Source: Levilactobacillus namurensis
GTDB taxonomy: Bacteria > Bacillota > Bacilli > Lactobacillales > Lactobacillaceae
Direction: 5' to 3'
Assembly: GCF_032197885.1 (NCBI RefSeq)
Contig: NZ_CP134159.1
Location: 1,488,001-1,552,000 of the forward strand
DNA: 64,000 nucleotides
Translations under genes and position numbers: made by a program
Notes under the pieces: generated by a model
What the model was told of the DNA's origin: nothing
Databases searched by the model: none
The model's input: the letters and a program-made list of their open reading frames with translations, nothing else
In this document: in pieces, positions 44,704 through 55,138 of the stretch
Layout: each line of letters opens with the position of its first letter
How positions within the stretch are numbered: the stretch's first letter is position 1

Positions 44704-45849
44704 TTAGTTGTCATTAAATTTATCACGCATCTTGTCGAACAAATTACCTTTTCCCGTGCCAGACACGCTTTCGCCACTGGCTTTCGCGAAGTCCCGCAGC
44801 GCATCACGTTGCCCCTTATTCAGGTTCTTCGGCGTGACGACCTTAACCGTGACGTGTTCATCACCGTTACCGTTCCCCCGCAGGCGCGGCGCACCCTTGC
44901 CACGTAAGCGGAAAGTTGTGCCCCCTTGGGTCCCGGCTGGCACCTTCAGCTTCACGTCACCATGCACCGTCTTGACCGTGACCTCATCACCCATTGCCGC
45001 TTGGACAAAGGAGATTGGTTGGTCAAAGAAGATTTCGGTACCGTCACGGCGGAAGTCCTTGCTAGGTTGAACTTGGAAGATGATAAAGAGGTCACCGTAA
45101 CCCCCGCCGTTTTGACCGGCTTCACCTTGGCCCTGTAAGCGCATCTGTTGTCCGTCATCGACCCCGGCTGGAATCGTAACTTCAACTTCATGCCGTTGTT
45201 CCTCGTGGCCAGAACCGCCACAAGTTGGGCACTTTTCCTTGATCTCTTGCCCCGTACCGTGGCAGACCGGGCAAGGTTGTTGACTCTGCATCCGGCCCAG
45301 TGGCGTATTGGTGACCGTCGTCACGTAACCCGAGCCGCCACACCGTTGACAGGTCACTGGTGAGGTTCCCGGCTTCGCACCGTTACCACCACACGTGTGG
45401 CATTGTGCTTCCCGGGTGTAAGTGATCTTGGTCTTCTTACCAAAGATGGCTTCTTCGAACTTCAACGTCATCTGGTACTGTAAGTCCCGTCCAGGTCGGG
45501 GCGCATTCGGGTTGCGTTGACCACCCCCGCCAAAGAACTGGTTGAAGATGTCGTCAAAACCGCCGCCACCGCTAAAGCCGCCGAAGCCGCCAGCTTGGCC
45601 GCCACCAAAGCCGCCAAAGCCACCTTGGGCACCGTCAGCTGAACCGTATTGGTCATAGTTTTGCCGCTTGTCTTTGTCGCCTAAAACGTCGTAGGCGTCC
45701 TGAACTTCCTTGAATTTCTCCGCGGCGTCAGGTGCCTTATTGAGGTCCGGATGATACTTCTTGGATAACTTCCGGTAGGCCTTTTTGATTTCGTCTTGAC
45801 TGGCGTCCTTAGACACTCCTAGGACACCGTATAAGTCCTTTTGCGCCAT
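44704..45849 (-). CDS. dnaJ: Chaperone DnaJ
   Basis: DnaJ stimulates DnaK and delivers substrates. The 381-residue product has a J domain with HPD near residue 33, a Gly/Phe-rich linker (about 72-112), four CxxCxGxG zinc motifs ([32 protein letters not shown]), and a C-terminal dimerisation part. A terminator lies between dnaK and dnaJ, and an extended -10 TGCTATTCT just after it could give dnaJ its own promoter. Confidence 0.97.
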   Translation of the reverse strand: MAQKDLYGVLGVSKDASQDEIKKAYRKLSKKYHPDLNKAPDAAEKFKEVQDAYDVLGDKDKRQNYDQYGSADGAQGGFGGFGGGQAGGFGGFSGGGGFDDIFNQFFGGGGQRNPNAPRPGRDLQYQMTLKFEEAIFGKKTKITYTREAQCHTCGGNGAKPGTSPVTCQRCGGSGYVTTVTNTPLGRMQSQQPCPVCHGTGQEIKEKCPTCGGSGHEEQRHEVEVTIPAGVDDGQQMRLQGQGEAGQNGGGYGDLFIIFQVQPSKDFRRDGTEIFFDQPISFVQAAMGDEVTVKTVHGDVKLKVPAGTQGGTTFRLRGKGAPRLRGNGNGDEHVTVKVVTPKNLNKGQRDALRDFAKASGESVSGTGKGNLFDKMRDKFNDN

Positions 45850-45900
45850 CGTTTTCCTCCCAATCTAAAAGCTACTTGTTAGAATAGCACACCTCGAAAC

Positions 45901-45933
45901 AAAAAGCCAAAGCCCCGCGGACTCTGGCTTTTT
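45901..45933 (-). terminator. Terminator between dnaK and dnaJ
   Basis: On the minus strand AAAAAGCCA and TGGCTTTTT close a stem around a GC-rich inner helix. It would make dnaJ expression partly independent of dnaK. Confidence 0.75.
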
Positions 45934-45965
45934 GCCCTTACTTATTTAAAAGTTCGGCAGTCAGC

Positions 45966-47846
45966 TTACTTGTTATCGTCATCGTGAACTTCGTGGAAGT
46001 CACCATCAACGGTATCGTCACCCTTGCCACCGTTGTCACTGGTTCCTTGAGCACCACCTTGGGCACCGGCACCAGCCGCACCATTAGCGCCGCCTTGGGC
46101 GTTTTGGGCTTGTTGGTATAACTTGACAGACAAGTCTTGGATAATCTTAGTCAAATCATCCTTCTTGGTCTTCATGTCGTCGAGGTTGTTCGCTTCTTGG
46201 GCCTTCTTCAACGCGTCACGCGCATCTTCAGCCTTCTTGATTTCGTCATCAGAAACCTTGCCCTTAACTTCCTTCAGCGTCTTATCCGTCTGGAACAAGA
46301 GTTGGTCGACTTCGTTCTTGGTGTCGACTTCTTCCTTACGCTTCTTGTCGGCTGCTTCGTTTTCCTTAGCTGCCTTCATCATCTTTTCGATTTCGTCATC
46401 GGACAGGCCATCGGAACTCTTGATGGTGATCTTTTGTTCCTTGTTCGTGCCCATATCCTTAGCGGAAACGTTAACGATCCCGTTCTTATCGATATCGAAC
46501 GTTACTTGGATTTGAGGAACACCACGAGGGGCAGCTGGAATGTCTGTCAGTTGGAAGTTCCCCAACGTCTTGTTGTCCGCAGCCATTGGCCGTTCACCTT
46601 GTAAGACGTGGATATCAACGGCTGGTTGGTTATCCGCAGCCGTAGAGAAGACTTGGGACTTGCTGGTTGGGATCGTCGTGTTCCGATCGATCAACTTCGT
46701 GAAGACACCACCCATGGTTTCAATCCCCAAGGACAATGGCGTCACATCCAACAGCACAACGTCCTTGACGTCACCGGTGATGACCCCACCTTGAACGGCG
46801 GCACCTAAAGCAACGGCTTCATCAGGGTTGATGGAGTGGCTTGGCTCCTTACCCGTCCAGTTCTTGACCGCTTCTTGAACGGCTGGAATCCGAGTTGACC
46901 CACCGTTTAAGATGACCACGTCAATGTCGCTGGCTTGTAAGTCCGCATCCTTCAACGCATTTTGAACAGGGATCCGGGTCTTGTCAACCAAGTCCGCCGT
47001 TAATTCGTTGAACTTAGCCCGTGACAAGCTCTTTTCCAAGTGCAATGGGCCGTTTTCACCAGCCGAAATAAATGGCAAGCTGATTTGGGCTTCAGTAACC
47101 CCAGAGAGGTCCTTCTTAGCCTTTTCAGCGGCATCCTTCAGCCGTTGCAGTGCCATCTTATCCTTGGACAAGTCCACACCGTTTTCATCCTTGAAACCAG
47201 CAATCAACCAGTCCATGATCTTTTGGTCAAAGTCATCCCCACCTAAGTGAGTATCCCCGTTAGTGGACAGAACATCGAAGACGCCATCCCCTAAGTCCAG
47301 GATGGACACATCAAACGTCCCACCACCAAGGTCGTAAACCATGATCTTTTCGTCTTTATCCTGCTTATCCAAACCGTAAGCTAAAGCAGCCGCCGTTGGT
47401 TCGTTGATAATCCGTTCAACGTTCAGACCCGCAATCTTACCGGCATCCTTAGTTGCTTGCCGTTGGGCATCGTTGAAGTAAGCTGGGACCGTGATGACCG
47501 CCTTGTCGACCGTGTCACCAATGTAGTCTTCAGCAAACGACTTCAAGTGTTGCAGAATCATCGCGGAGATTTGTTCTGGCGTGTAGTCCTTGCCATCCAC
47601 GGCAACCTTGTATCCGGCTTCACCCATGTGGCTCTTAATTGATGAAATCGTGTTAGGGTTCGTGATTGCTTGCCGCTTGGCAACTTCACCAACTTGGGTT
47701 TCACCATCTTTAAACGCAACGACGGATGGCGTCGTCCGAGCGCCTTCCTTGTTCGCAATGATCTTGGGGGTACTACCTTCTAGAACGGCAACGGCTGAGT
47801 TGGTCGTCCCTAAATCAATCCCAATAATTTTATTGCTTGCCATCAA
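45966..47846 (-). CDS. dnaK: Chaperone DnaK (Hsp70)
   Basis: This ATP-driven chaperone of 626 residues opens with [17 protein letters not shown] and has [13 protein letters not shown], the [14 protein letters not shown] phosphate motif, the [14 protein letters not shown] linker and substrate-binding domain, and a Gly/Ala/Gln-rich C-terminal tail ending in acidic residues. It lies between grpE and dnaJ. Confidence 0.98.
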   Translation of the reverse strand: MMASNKIIGIDLGTTNSAVAVLEGSTPKIIANKEGARTTPSVVAFKDGETQVGEVAKRQAITNPNTISSIKSHMGEAGYKVAVDGKDYTPEQISAMILQHLKSFAEDYIGDTVDKAVITVPAYFNDAQRQATKDAGKIAGLNVERIINEPTAAALAYGLDKQDKDEKIMVYDLGGGTFDVSILDLGDGVFDVLSTNGDTHLGGDDFDQKIMDWLIAGFKDENGVDLSKDKMALQRLKDAAEKAKKDLSGVTEAQISLPFISAGENGPLHLEKSLSRAKFNELTADLVDKTRIPVQNALKDADLQASDIDVVILNGGSTRIPAVQEAVKNWTGKEPSHSINPDEAVALGAAVQGGVITGDVKDVVLLDVTPLSLGIETMGGVFTKLIDRNTTIPTSKSQVFSTAADNQPAVDIHVLQGERPMAADNKTLGNFQLTDIPAAPRGVPQIQVTFDIDKNGIVNVSAKDMGTNKEQKITIKSSDGLSDDEIEKMMKAAKENEAADKKRKEEVDTKNEVDQLLFQTDKTLKEVKGKVSDDEIKKAEDARDALKKAQEANNLDDMKTKKDDLTKIIQDLSVKLYQQAQNAQGGANGAAGAGAQGGAQGTSDNGGKGDDTVDGDFHEVHDDDNK

Positions 47847-47880
47847 AAATTCCCTCTTTTTCGTTTATTTTTGAATTAAA

Positions 47881-48480
47881 TTACTGTGCTACGACCACCA
47901 TGGCTGGTCGTAAGACCCGGTCCTTGAGAAGGTAACCCTTCTGGAGGACCTGTGCCACAGTTTCTGCCGGTTGATCATCCGAGGCAGGAACGGTTTGAAC
48001 AGCTTGGTGCTTAGTGGGATCGAACTTCTCACCCAACGCACCAATCTCGGTGATGTTGTTCCGCTTAAGGGCGTCTTGTAAATGATCATAGGTCATTTGG
48101 ACCCCCTTCTTCAAACTTTGAGCAGCCTGGTCGTCAGCATCGACGGCTAAGGCCCGTTCCAAGTTATCGATTACGGGTAACACATCCTTGGCTAACTGTT
48201 GACCATCGTACTTGATCAACGTTGCCTGCTCCTTTTCAAACCGGGTTTGCATATTTTGAATTTCAGCTTCGGCCCGCAAATACTTGTCTTCCATGTCTGC
48301 GGACTTTTGCTTCAAAGCAGCTAGAGCTTCGGCCGCTGGATCGGGCTTAGCTTGTGCTTGGTCTGTCGCTTGTTTAGCCGCATCTGCAGCCGCTGTCGTG
48401 CTGGTAGCTTGTTCCGTTACCGGCCCTTCAGTGGTTGCCGACTTTTGGCTTTCAGCAGATGTCGATTGTTCTTCAGCCAC
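47881..48480 (-). CDS. grpE: Nucleotide exchange factor GrpE
   Basis: GrpE releases ADP from DnaK. The 199-residue product has an Ala/Thr/Gln-rich disordered N-terminus (about 1-55), a long coiled coil (about 55-125, [19 protein letters not shown]), and the C-terminal beta-wing with [19 protein letters not shown]. It is encoded in the HrcA-controlled operon. Confidence 0.97.
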   Translation of the reverse strand: MAEEQSTSAESQKSATTEGPVTEQATSTTAAADAAKQATDQAQAKPDPAAEALAALKQKSADMEDKYLRAEAEIQNMQTRFEKEQATLIKYDGQQLAKDVLPVIDNLERALAVDADDQAAQSLKKGVQMTYDHLQDALKRNNITEIGALGEKFDPTKHQAVQTVPASDDQPAETVAQVLQKGYLLKDRVLRPAMVVVAQ

Positions 48481-48501
48481 GATTGAACCCCTTCCTTTCT
48501 A

Positions 48502-49539
48502 TTACTCGTCATAGTAACGATAATAATCGAGTAGTTTTTTGGCCAACTCTTCACGAAACGCCCCCACGATGCCGATCATCCGCGAATAAGGCATCCGCGT
48601 CGGTCCCAAGATGGCAATCATCCCTTGACCGTGTTGATCGACGTCATAAGTCGCCGTGATTAAGCTATAATGCCGTAACGCATCATTGGTCATTTCGTTA
48701 CCAATTTGAACGGAGATGTTATCTCGCGGTTGCCCCAAAACATCCGCAATATCGTCGGTCTTATCGATCAACGAATATAGCGACTTCAGGGAATCCACGT
48801 CACCATCTTCCGCGAAGTTCAGCAGGTTGAGTCGCCCACCGACGTAGAACCGCTCTTGCGCGGCCTTAGTCAACACGTTCCCGAAGATGTCCAAAAAGCC
48901 TTCTGGACTCTGTAAGTAACTCGCAATTTTGACCGGAATATCGGTTTGGAGCTTCTTGAGAACCTCGGGTAACGTTAAGCCAACCAGTTGGTCATTGATC
49001 AACCGCACGACCGCCTCGAGTTGTTCTCCCGTGACCGTCTCGTTGACATCAAACGTTTGGTTCTCCACGTCGCCACTATCCGTTACCAGAATCGCCATGA
49101 CTTGCCGGCGACCTAGGGGAACTAACCGAAAGCCGCTTAACCGACTATCCTTAAGCTCCGGCTTCAGCGTAAACGCGGTGTAACTGGTCAAGTTCGAGAG
49201 AATCGTCGCAGACTGCGAAATAATCTCATCAATCTTGTGAAAGTCACCGCCCAACGCGGACTGAATCATGTTCAGGTCATTGGGCCGCAACGGGTCCGGC
49301 TTGACCAAATGGTCGACGTAATACCGGTAACCTTCCACCGACGGAATCCGCCCAGACGACGAATGCGTCTTGCGAATCAATCCCTGTTCCTCGAGCGCCG
49401 CCATCTCGTTACGAATGGTCGCTGAGCTAACGTGGATGGGTAACTGCTTAGCTAGTGCCTTGGATCCCACTGGAACACCACTGTTAGTGAAATCACGGAC
49501 AACGGCTCGCAGAATCATCATCTGTCTTTCTGACAGCAT
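48502..49539 (-). CDS. hrcA: Heat-inducible transcriptional repressor HrcA
   Basis: HrcA binds CIRCE operators and needs GroEL for full activity. The product of about 345 residues has an N-terminal winged helix (MLSERQMMILRAVVRDF and IHVSSATIRNEMAALEEQGLI) and ends with the conserved ILGPTRMPYSRMIG. The ATG at 49539 has AAAAAAGGGG upstream. The gene is preceded by two CIRCE elements and therefore represses its own operon. Confidence 0.97.
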   Translation of the reverse strand: MLSERQMMILRAVVRDFTNSGVPVGSKALAKQLPIHVSSATIRNEMAALEEQGLIRKTHSSSGRIPSVEGYRYYVDHLVKPDPLRPNDLNMIQSALGGDFHKIDEIISQSATILSNLTSYTAFTLKPELKDSRLSGFRLVPLGRRQVMAILVTDSGDVENQTFDVNETVTGEQLEAVVRLINDQLVGLTLPEVLKKLQTDIPVKIASYLQSPEGFLDIFGNVLTKAAQERFYVGGRLNLLNFAEDGDVDSLKSLYSLIDKTDDIADVLGQPRDNISVQIGNEMTNDALRHYSLITATYDVDQHGQGMIAILGPTRMPYSRMIGIVGAFREELAKKLLDYYRYYDE

Positions 49540-49555
49540 CACAATCACCCCTTTT

Positions 49556-49582
49556 TTAGCACTCAAAGTTATTAAGTGCTAA
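49556..49582. promoter_or_regulatory. CIRCE operator, proximal
   Basis: TTAGCACTC, 9 nt, AAGTGCTAA: one mismatch from the CIRCE consensus. It lies between the hrcA promoter and the start codon. Confidence 0.95.
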
Positions 49583-49593
49583 GACACATATAT

Positions 49594-49622
49594 AATGTAG
49601 CAAAACACCGTTTTTAAGTCAA
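49594..49622 (-). promoter_or_regulatory. Promoter of hrcA-grpE-dnaK
   Basis: On the minus strand TTGACT (49617-49622) and TACATT (49594-49599), preceded by TGC, are 17 bp apart. It is flanked by the two CIRCE operators. Confidence 0.75.
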
Positions 49623-49639
49623 GAAATCTGGCAAGAATT

Positions 49640-49666
49640 TTAGCAATCTCTTTGGTTAAGTGCTAA
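49640..49666. promoter_or_regulatory. CIRCE operator, distal, degenerate
   Basis: TTAGCAATC, 9 nt, AAGTGCTAA has the CIRCE geometry with substitutions in the left arm. It lies upstream of the -35, so HrcA could bind on both sides of the promoter. Confidence 0.82.
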
Positions 49667-49743
49667 TTTTTTTACCAAGAGGCCCAGTTTACCACTTCTC
49701 ACCACCAGTGCCAATGAAGTTTCCAAACGAACCCCCAAACCCA

Positions 49744-49776
49744 AATAGGACGCGAACTCACCGTTCGCGTCCTATT
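49744..49776 (-). terminator. Terminator after ribF
   Basis: A 14-bp perfect stem (AATAGGACGCGAAC and its complement, 5-nt loop) lies just downstream of ribF. The T-tract is poor, so termination may be partial. Confidence 0.65.
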
Positions 49777-49782
49777 GGTTAC

Positions 49783-50736
49783 TTATTCATGAGCAGCTAA
49801 CGCGGTAAAGTACGCCCGGGTCGCCACCTCATCTTTTTTCAATTGTTCCACTAGTGCATCCGCACCGGTGAACTTGACCTCGCCGCGCAACCGGTGATGC
49901 CATTCCACTTCAACGGGTTCGCCGTATAGGTTACCGTGGAAATCCAGGAGATTCATCTCGACAGTGATCGGCCGGTCATCCCCGAACGTCACGTTACGGC
50001 CCACTGAGACCATCCCCGGGTACCAGATTGCACCGACTTTCAACCGGGCCGTGTAAATCCCAATCCCCGGTTGCCACTCATTCGTGGGCGTCAAGACGTT
50101 GGCTGTCGGGAACCCAATCGTACGGCCCCGAGCTTCCCCGTGGACCACCACGCCCGTGGTCCGGTAAGTGTACCCCAACAGGTCGTTGACCGTATCGATT
50201 TGGCCCGCTTTCATGGCCTGGCGAATACGCGTCGAACTGATCTTATCCTGCGTTGCCGTCTCCTCAGGAACGGTTTCGACCTGAAACCGCCCTTGGGCGT
50301 ATTCAGGCAACCGCGCCATGGTCGCAATATCTTTGGGCCCATAAGTGTGGTCAAATCCCGCGACAGCCGTCGTCGTATGAAAGGCTACCAGGTAGTGGTC
50401 CACAAACTCTTGCGGCGTCTGGGCCGCAAATTCGCCCGTGTAGTTAACCAAGAAGACCCGATCAACGCCTAAGCGTTCCAATTGCCGTAACTTTCGCTCC
50501 GGCGTACTCAGGTACTTCTGGTCATCGACCGTCAGGGGCCGGTAAACCAAGGCAGGATGATGATCATACGTCAGCACAGCCAGTTTGACGCCCTGAACCC
50601 GCGCCAATGCCTTGGCCCGGTTGATCACAGCCTGATGCCCGCGGTGGACGCCATCAAAGAAGCCCATGGCCAAAACGACCGGGTCCTCAGGCAACTGTCG
50701 TGCATCCAGCGGGTGGTGTATTCGAATAACTTCCAT
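49783..50736 (-). CDS. ribF: Bifunctional riboflavin kinase/FMN adenylyltransferase
   Basis: RibF makes FMN and FAD from riboflavin. The 317-residue product has an N-terminal nucleotidyltransferase domain with MGFFDGVHRGHQAV near residue 25 and SSTRIRQAM near 175, and a C-terminal kinase domain with GRTIGFPTANV and PGMVSVGRNVTF. It follows truB, as is common in Firmicutes. Confidence 0.96.
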   Translation of the reverse strand: MEVIRIHHPLDARQLPEDPVVLAMGFFDGVHRGHQAVINRAKALARVQGVKLAVLTYDHHPALVYRPLTVDDQKYLSTPERKLRQLERLGVDRVFLVNYTGEFAAQTPQEFVDHYLVAFHTTTAVAGFDHTYGPKDIATMARLPEYAQGRFQVETVPEETATQDKISSTRIRQAMKAGQIDTVNDLLGYTYRTTGVVVHGEARGRTIGFPTANVLTPTNEWQPGIGIYTARLKVGAIWYPGMVSVGRNVTFGDDRPITVEMNLLDFHGNLYGEPVEVEWHHRLRGEVKFTGADALVEQLKKDEVATRAYFTALAAHE

Positions 50737-50759
50737 CGTTAATAGCTTCTCCTTACCTG

Positions 50760-51671
50760 TTAATTAACAGCAAACATTTTCAGTGGCTTATACGCGTGCT
50801 TGGCCGCCGTCCATTGATAGAGACACTTGATCTCACCTGCATAGCGGAAGGCCAATACCGGAGCCGTCTGTCCCGGCAACTCCTCAGGAGTCAAGAAGAC
50901 GCCGTTTCTCACCAGCCCCCACAGTCGCTCCGAAAGCTCGACTTGCGGGTATCCGTCCAGCGCGTAATCGATGGGCCGCAAGACTTGGTCTAGGGTGTCG
51001 GTTGCCATCGCCGCACTGACCGCTTCTAAGGTCACCGCTTGGTCTAACGTGAACCCGCCGCTCTTTAAACGCGTCAAAGACGCCATAACGGCGGGAACTC
51101 CCAACTGACGGCCTAGATCGACAGCCAGCGTCCGGACATAGGTGCCCTTAGAACACGCAATCTTAAAGTCGATGGTCTGGGTCCCCGCTGCGGCATCAAA
51201 GGTCCCCGCGCCGTCAAGGTCAAACGCATCGACCGTCACCGTCCGGGTCGGCCGTTCCACGGTCTCGCCCGCTCGAGCGTATTCATACAGTCGCCGCCCG
51301 TGAACCTTCACAGCCGAATACATGGGGGGCGTCTGTTGAATCTCCCCCGTCAACGTGGCTGCAGCCGCTTGAATCGCCGCAGCCGTGAAGGGTTGACTCA
51401 GGGTTTGGCGGCTTACCTCGTCACCATCTAGGTCTTCCGTAGTCGTCGCGAATCCCAAGGTCACCTGGCCCTGGTAAACCTTTCCGGACGCCATCAGATA
51501 GGGCACCACCTTAGTGGCCGTTCCGATACAAATCGGTAAGACCCCATCGACACTAGGGTCCAAGGTCCCGCTATGGCCCACCTTCTTGGTATGCAGAATG
51601 TGCCGCAGCTTCGCAATACAGTCGAAGCTGGTCATCCCGCGGGGCTTATACAGGGGAATAATTCCGTTCAT
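50760..51671 (-). CDS. truB: tRNA pseudouridine(55) synthase TruB
   Basis: TruB converts U55 of tRNAs to pseudouridine. The product of about 303 residues starts MNGIIPLYKPRGMTSFD, with the catalytic aspartate in KVGHSGTLDPSVDGVLP and the KGTYVRTLAVDLG motif, then a C-terminal PUA-like part. GGAGG lies 7 nt before the ATG at 51671, so longer upstream frames are rejected. Confidence 0.96.
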   Translation of the reverse strand: MNGIIPLYKPRGMTSFDCIAKLRHILHTKKVGHSGTLDPSVDGVLPICIGTATKVVPYLMASGKVYQGQVTLGFATTTEDLDGDEVSRQTLSQPFTAAAIQAAAATLTGEIQQTPPMYSAVKVHGRRLYEYARAGETVERPTRTVTVDAFDLDGAGTFDAAAGTQTIDFKIACSKGTYVRTLAVDLGRQLGVPAVMASLTRLKSGGFTLDQAVTLEAVSAAMATDTLDQVLRPIDYALDGYPQVELSERLWGLVRNGVFLTPEELPGQTAPVLAFRYAGEIKCLYQWTAAKHAYKPLKMFAVN

Positions 51672-51690
51672 ATGCATTCCTCCATTAATC

Positions 51691-51725
51691 AAAAGGACGC
51701 TGTCCCCCAACGGGTCAGCGTCCTC
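51691..51725 (-). terminator. Weak terminator-like hairpin between rbfA and truB
   Basis: On the minus strand AGGACGCTG pairs with CAGCGTCCT and is followed by TTTTG. It may reduce transcription into truB-ribF. Confidence 0.55.
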
Positions 51726-51743
51726 AACCGCTCATCGACCAGA

Positions 51744-52097
51744 CTACTTGTCTTGGTGATGAAGATCATTTAACAGTTCATCAATCCGGCTACCGTATTG
51801 GACAGACTTATCACGTTCAAAGAACAGCTCTGGAGTCTTATAGATGCTCAACCGCGAACCTAATTCAGAACGAATCAGCCCGGTGGCCTTCTTTAAGCCC
51901 TCAGCCGTCTTCTCAGCTGATGACGCCTTGTCCGACAAGATACTGTAGTAAATCGTGGCTTCTTGTAAGTCACCAGTAACTTCCACACCCGTAACGGTAA
52001 CACCCTCGACGCGAGGATCCCGTACCCGTTTTAACAGGATATCCGTGACCTCACGCTGGATCTCTTGTTCTAAGCGACCAACTCGATATTGTGCCAT
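51744..52097 (-). CDS. rbfA: Ribosome-binding factor A
   Basis: RbfA is a KH-like 30S maturation and cold-shock factor. The 117-residue product begins AQYRVGRLEQEIQREVTDILLKRVRDPR and has GLIRSELGSRLSIYKTPELFF. It lies 22 nt after infB. Confidence 0.96.
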   Translation of the reverse strand: MAQYRVGRLEQEIQREVTDILLKRVRDPRVEGVTVTGVEVTGDLQEATIYYSILSDKASSAEKTAEGLKKATGLIRSELGSRLSIYKTPELFFERDKSVQYGSRIDELLNDLHHQDK

Positions 52098-52118
52098 TTT
52101 ACGTTGTGCCTCCGTTCT

Positions 52119-54470
52119 TTACTTAACAGGAACTTCCTTCATGACGTACGCTTCAATCACATCGTCAACCTTGATGTCATTGTAGTTTTCAATCGTCAAT
52201 CCCAGTTCGTATCCTTGCTTAACTTCCTTCACGTCGTCCTTGAAGCGCTTCAAGCTACCCAGCTTACCTTCGTAGATGACCACGCCATCCCGAATCAACC
52301 GAATATCAGCGTCAGAGGTGACTTTACCATCTGTAACCATCCCACCGACGATCGTACCGACCTTAGAAGCATGGTAAATCTGCCGTACTTCCACTTGACC
52401 GATAACTTGTTCTTCGTAGGTTGGCTCCAGCATCCCCTTCATCGCCGCTTCGATTTCATCGATGGCGTTGTAGATGACGTTGTGGAGACGAATGTCGACC
52501 TTATCGCTATCCGCTTGAGACCGTGCTTGCGGCGTTGGGCGAACGTTGAACCCGATAATGATGGCATCGGAGGCTTCCGCCAACGTGACATCACTTTCGT
52601 TAATGGCACCGACGGCCGAGTGAATGATGTTGACCCGCACACCGGCAACGTCAATCTTCTTCAGGCTCCCCGCTAAGGCTTCAACGGACCCTTGAACGTC
52701 CGCCTTGATGATGACGTCAACTTCCTTCATTTCGCCTTCCTTAAGGGAATCGAACAGGTTGTCCAACGTCACGTGACTGGTATTCTGGCGTTCCTTGACC
52801 AAGGCTTCCTTGGCCCGTTCTTCACCAGCCGCCCGGGCCGTCTTTTCGTCGTCAAAGACCACGAACCGGTCCCCGGCTTCCGGCACATCGTTCAACCCTG
52901 TGATTTCCACAGGCGTTGACGGTACCGCTGACTTGATAGCAGAACCGCGTTCGTTGGTCATGGTCCGTACCCGACCGAAGGTGTTCCCCACGACGATTGG
53001 GTCGCCGACGTGTAAGGTCCCCGTCTGAACCAGTAAGGTCGCCACGGACCCTTTCCCTTGGTCCAACCGTGCTTCGATCACAGAACCGGCCCCATTTTGA
53101 TCTGGGTTAGCCTTTAATTCCATGACTTCCGCTTGGAGCAGGATCATGTCCAGCAGTTCATCAATGTTCTTCCCGAACTTCGCTGAGATGTTCACGAAGA
53201 TGGTGTCGCCACCCCAGTCTTCAGGAATCAATTCATATTCCGTTAACTGTTCCATTACGTGGTTCGGGTTAGCGCCTGGCTTATCGATCTTGTTAACCGC
53301 CACGATAATTGGCGTCCCCGCAGCCTTCGCATGGTGAATAGCTTCAATCGTTTGAGGCATCACACCATCATCTGCCGCCACGACCAAGATGGTAATGTCG
53401 GTAATTTCCGCACCACGGGCCCGCATTTCGGTGAAGGCCGCGTGTCCTGGCGTATCCAAGAAGGTGATCAGCTTATCATTGTAGTGCACTTGGTAAGCCC
53501 CGATGGCTTGCGTGATCCCCCCGGCTTCACCTGCCGTAATGTGGGAGTGCCGCAAGTGGTCCAACAGCGTGGTCTTCCCATGGTCAACGTGTCCCATGAT
53601 CGTGACCACAGGTGCCCGGGTGACCTGGTGCTTCTGGTTAGCCATTTCTTCATCAAAGGCCTTGTCGATATCCGAAACATCGACTTGAACCTTTTCTTGA
53701 GCCTGAATCCCATAATCGGAAGCCAGGATTTCAATCGTATCCTTATCCAGGGATTGGTTTTGGTTGACCATAACCCCCAGCATGAAGAGCTTCTTCACGA
53801 TTTCGGCTGAAGAACGGTGTAAGAGCTTTGCCAAGTCTTGAGCGTTCATTCCGTCCGTATATTGCAAGACTTCTGGTAACGCCTTGTTCTTCCGTTCAGG
53901 AGCGCCCTTGTGTTGGTTCACATCTTTGATCCGTTGGTTCTTCTTGTAACGGTTGTTATTATTATTGCGTCGTCGGTTATTCCGGTTATTGCGGTTATTC
54001 CGCCCACCGCGGCTATTCCCGCCACGACGACCATTATTATTGTTTGTATTATTATTCAAGCTTCCACCAAATCTGCCGGTGCCGGAATTACGCGTCCCAT
54101 GTTGCGTTCCGGTCTGGCCATTATTTTTATTATGTTGCGTGTGTTGCTGGGAATTCTTCGACTGGTGCGTAGCATTAGTCGAAGAAGAATGGTTGGTCGA
54201 CTGCGACGACTTAGCGGTCGCCTTATTCGTCGCCTGACCGTGTTGGGACGAGTGGTTAGTCGGTCGCTGCGTTGCGGATGCGACCGGCTTTTTAGCTGAC
54301 TGTCCCGCTGCGGGCTTCTTAAAAGCTGCCCGCAGTTGACGTTCTTCGTTCTCGCCGAGCGTTGACATATGATTTTTCACCGGAAAGCCCTTTTCCTCAG
54401 CTTTCGCGATTAATTGTTTACTGGAGACGTTGATTTCTTTAGCAAGTTCGTAAAGTCGCTTTTTCCCCAT
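52119..54470 (-). CDS. infB: Translation initiation factor IF-2
   Basis: This 783-residue GTPase brings initiator tRNA to the 30S subunit. It has an N-terminal IF2N helix ([18 protein letters not shown]), a long low-complexity linker very rich in Asn, Arg, Ser, Thr, His and Gln (about 70-185), a second IF2N domain, the G domain ([14 protein letters not shown] near residue 293, [14 protein letters not shown]), and the C-terminal beta-barrel domains. The poly-Asn/Gly/Arg linker resembles RNA-binding RGG tracts. Confidence 0.97.
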   Translation of the reverse strand: MGKKRLYELAKEINVSSKQLIAKAEEKGFPVKNHMSTLGENEERQLRAAFKKPAAGQSAKKPVASATQRPTNHSSQHGQATNKATAKSSQSTNHSSSTNATHQSKNSQQHTQHNKNNGQTGTQHGTRNSGTGRFGGSLNNNTNNNNGRRGGNSRGGRNNRNNRNNRRRNNNNNRYKKNQRIKDVNQHKGAPERKNKALPEVLQYTDGMNAQDLAKLLHRSSAEIVKKLFMLGVMVNQNQSLDKDTIEILASDYGIQAQEKVQVDVSDIDKAFDEEMANQKHQVTRAPVVTIMGHVDHGKTTLLDHLRHSHITAGEAGGITQAIGAYQVHYNDKLITFLDTPGHAAFTEMRARGAEITDITILVVAADDGVMPQTIEAIHHAKAAGTPIIVAVNKIDKPGANPNHVMEQLTEYELIPEDWGGDTIFVNISAKFGKNIDELLDMILLQAEVMELKANPDQNGAGSVIEARLDQGKGSVATLLVQTGTLHVGDPIVVGNTFGRVRTMTNERGSAIKSAVPSTPVEITGLNDVPEAGDRFVVFDDEKTARAAGEERAKEALVKERQNTSHVTLDNLFDSLKEGEMKEVDVIIKADVQGSVEALAGSLKKIDVAGVRVNIIHSAVGAINESDVTLAEASDAIIIGFNVRPTPQARSQADSDKVDIRLHNVIYNAIDEIEAAMKGMLEPTYEEQVIGQVEVRQIYHASKVGTIVGGMVTDGKVTSDADIRLIRDGVVIYEGKLGSLKRFKDDVKEVKQGYELGLTIENYNDIKVDDVIEAYVMKEVPVK

Positions 54471-54516
54471 ATCTTCACTCTCCTTAAAATCACATCGATC
54501 ACGAGAACGTCAGGGT

Positions 54517-54822
54517 CTAGTCAGCAAGTAATTGTTGGAGTTTCCGGACGAATCCCGGATTGGTGATGGCAATGACCGTGCGCGCCGACCCAATGGCCGT
54601 GCTCAGTTGGTCTTTCGTAAATGTTTCATCTAGTGGCACCTGGTAACTGGCCGTTTTATCACGGAACTGCTTTTGACTGCTAGCCCCGGTATCGTTAGCC
54701 ATTAAAACTAACTTAGCTGAGCCGTCACGCACCGCTGCCAGGACAAAGGATTCACCGGTGACCAGTTTGCCTGCCCGCCGAATCAATCCTAAAAGTTGTA
54801 AGGCACGTTGCGAATTAGTCAT
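54517..54822 (-). CDS. L7Ae family K-turn binding protein YlxQ
   Basis: This 101-residue protein of the L7Ae/L30e/YlxQ family starts MTNSQRALQLLGLIRRAGKLVTGE and binds kink-turn RNA in family members; its cellular role is unsettled. The ATG at 54822 overlaps the ylxR stop region by 8 nt, so translation is coupled. Confidence 0.92.
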   Translation of the reverse strand: MTNSQRALQLLGLIRRAGKLVTGESFVLAAVRDGSAKLVLMANDTGASSQKQFRDKTASYQVPLDETFTKDQLSTAIGSARTVIAITNPGFVRKLQQLLAD

Positions 54823-55111
54823 GGTCGAATAATTCTCGCCGAGCCTGTTGATGATCCACGTAAGCAATCAAGTCGTCGTAAAACTGTTCGTCGAGCTTGA
54901 CTCCAAAAACGTGATCAAAGGTCCGTTCTTTCTTGGCGCGTTGAGCTACCGCAACGTCTAACGAAATATAAGCGCCCCGCCCGGACTTTTTACCCGTCGG
55001 ATCAACACTCACTTCCTGGTCTTGGTTCCGGACGATCCGGACTAATTGTTTCTTCGGTGCCATTTCTCCCGTAACGATGTCTTTACGCATCGGGACCTTA
55101 CGTTGTTTCAT
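54815..55111 (-). CDS. ylxR: YlxR family protein (RNase P modulator RnpM)
   Basis: This 98-residue basic protein has the family start MKQRKVPMRKDIVTGEM, the RIVRN segment and the GRGAYIS motif near residue 46. Members bind RNA and have been reported to modulate RNase P. It sits between nusA and ylxQ, the conserved order. Confidence 0.93.
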   Translation of the reverse strand: MKQRKVPMRKDIVTGEMAPKKQLVRIVRNQDQEVSVDPTGKKSGRGAYISLDVAVAQRAKKERTFDHVFGVKLDEQFYDDLIAYVDHQQARRELFDHD

Positions 55112-55138
55112 GACGTGAAACCCTCCTTTACCAGCAGC

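Noticed and set aside
52089..52676. A 195-codon open frame on the plus strand across infB
   Set aside because: It is fully antisense to the conserved IF-2 coding sequence and has no family motif; long antisense frames are common here because of the GC-rich codon use.
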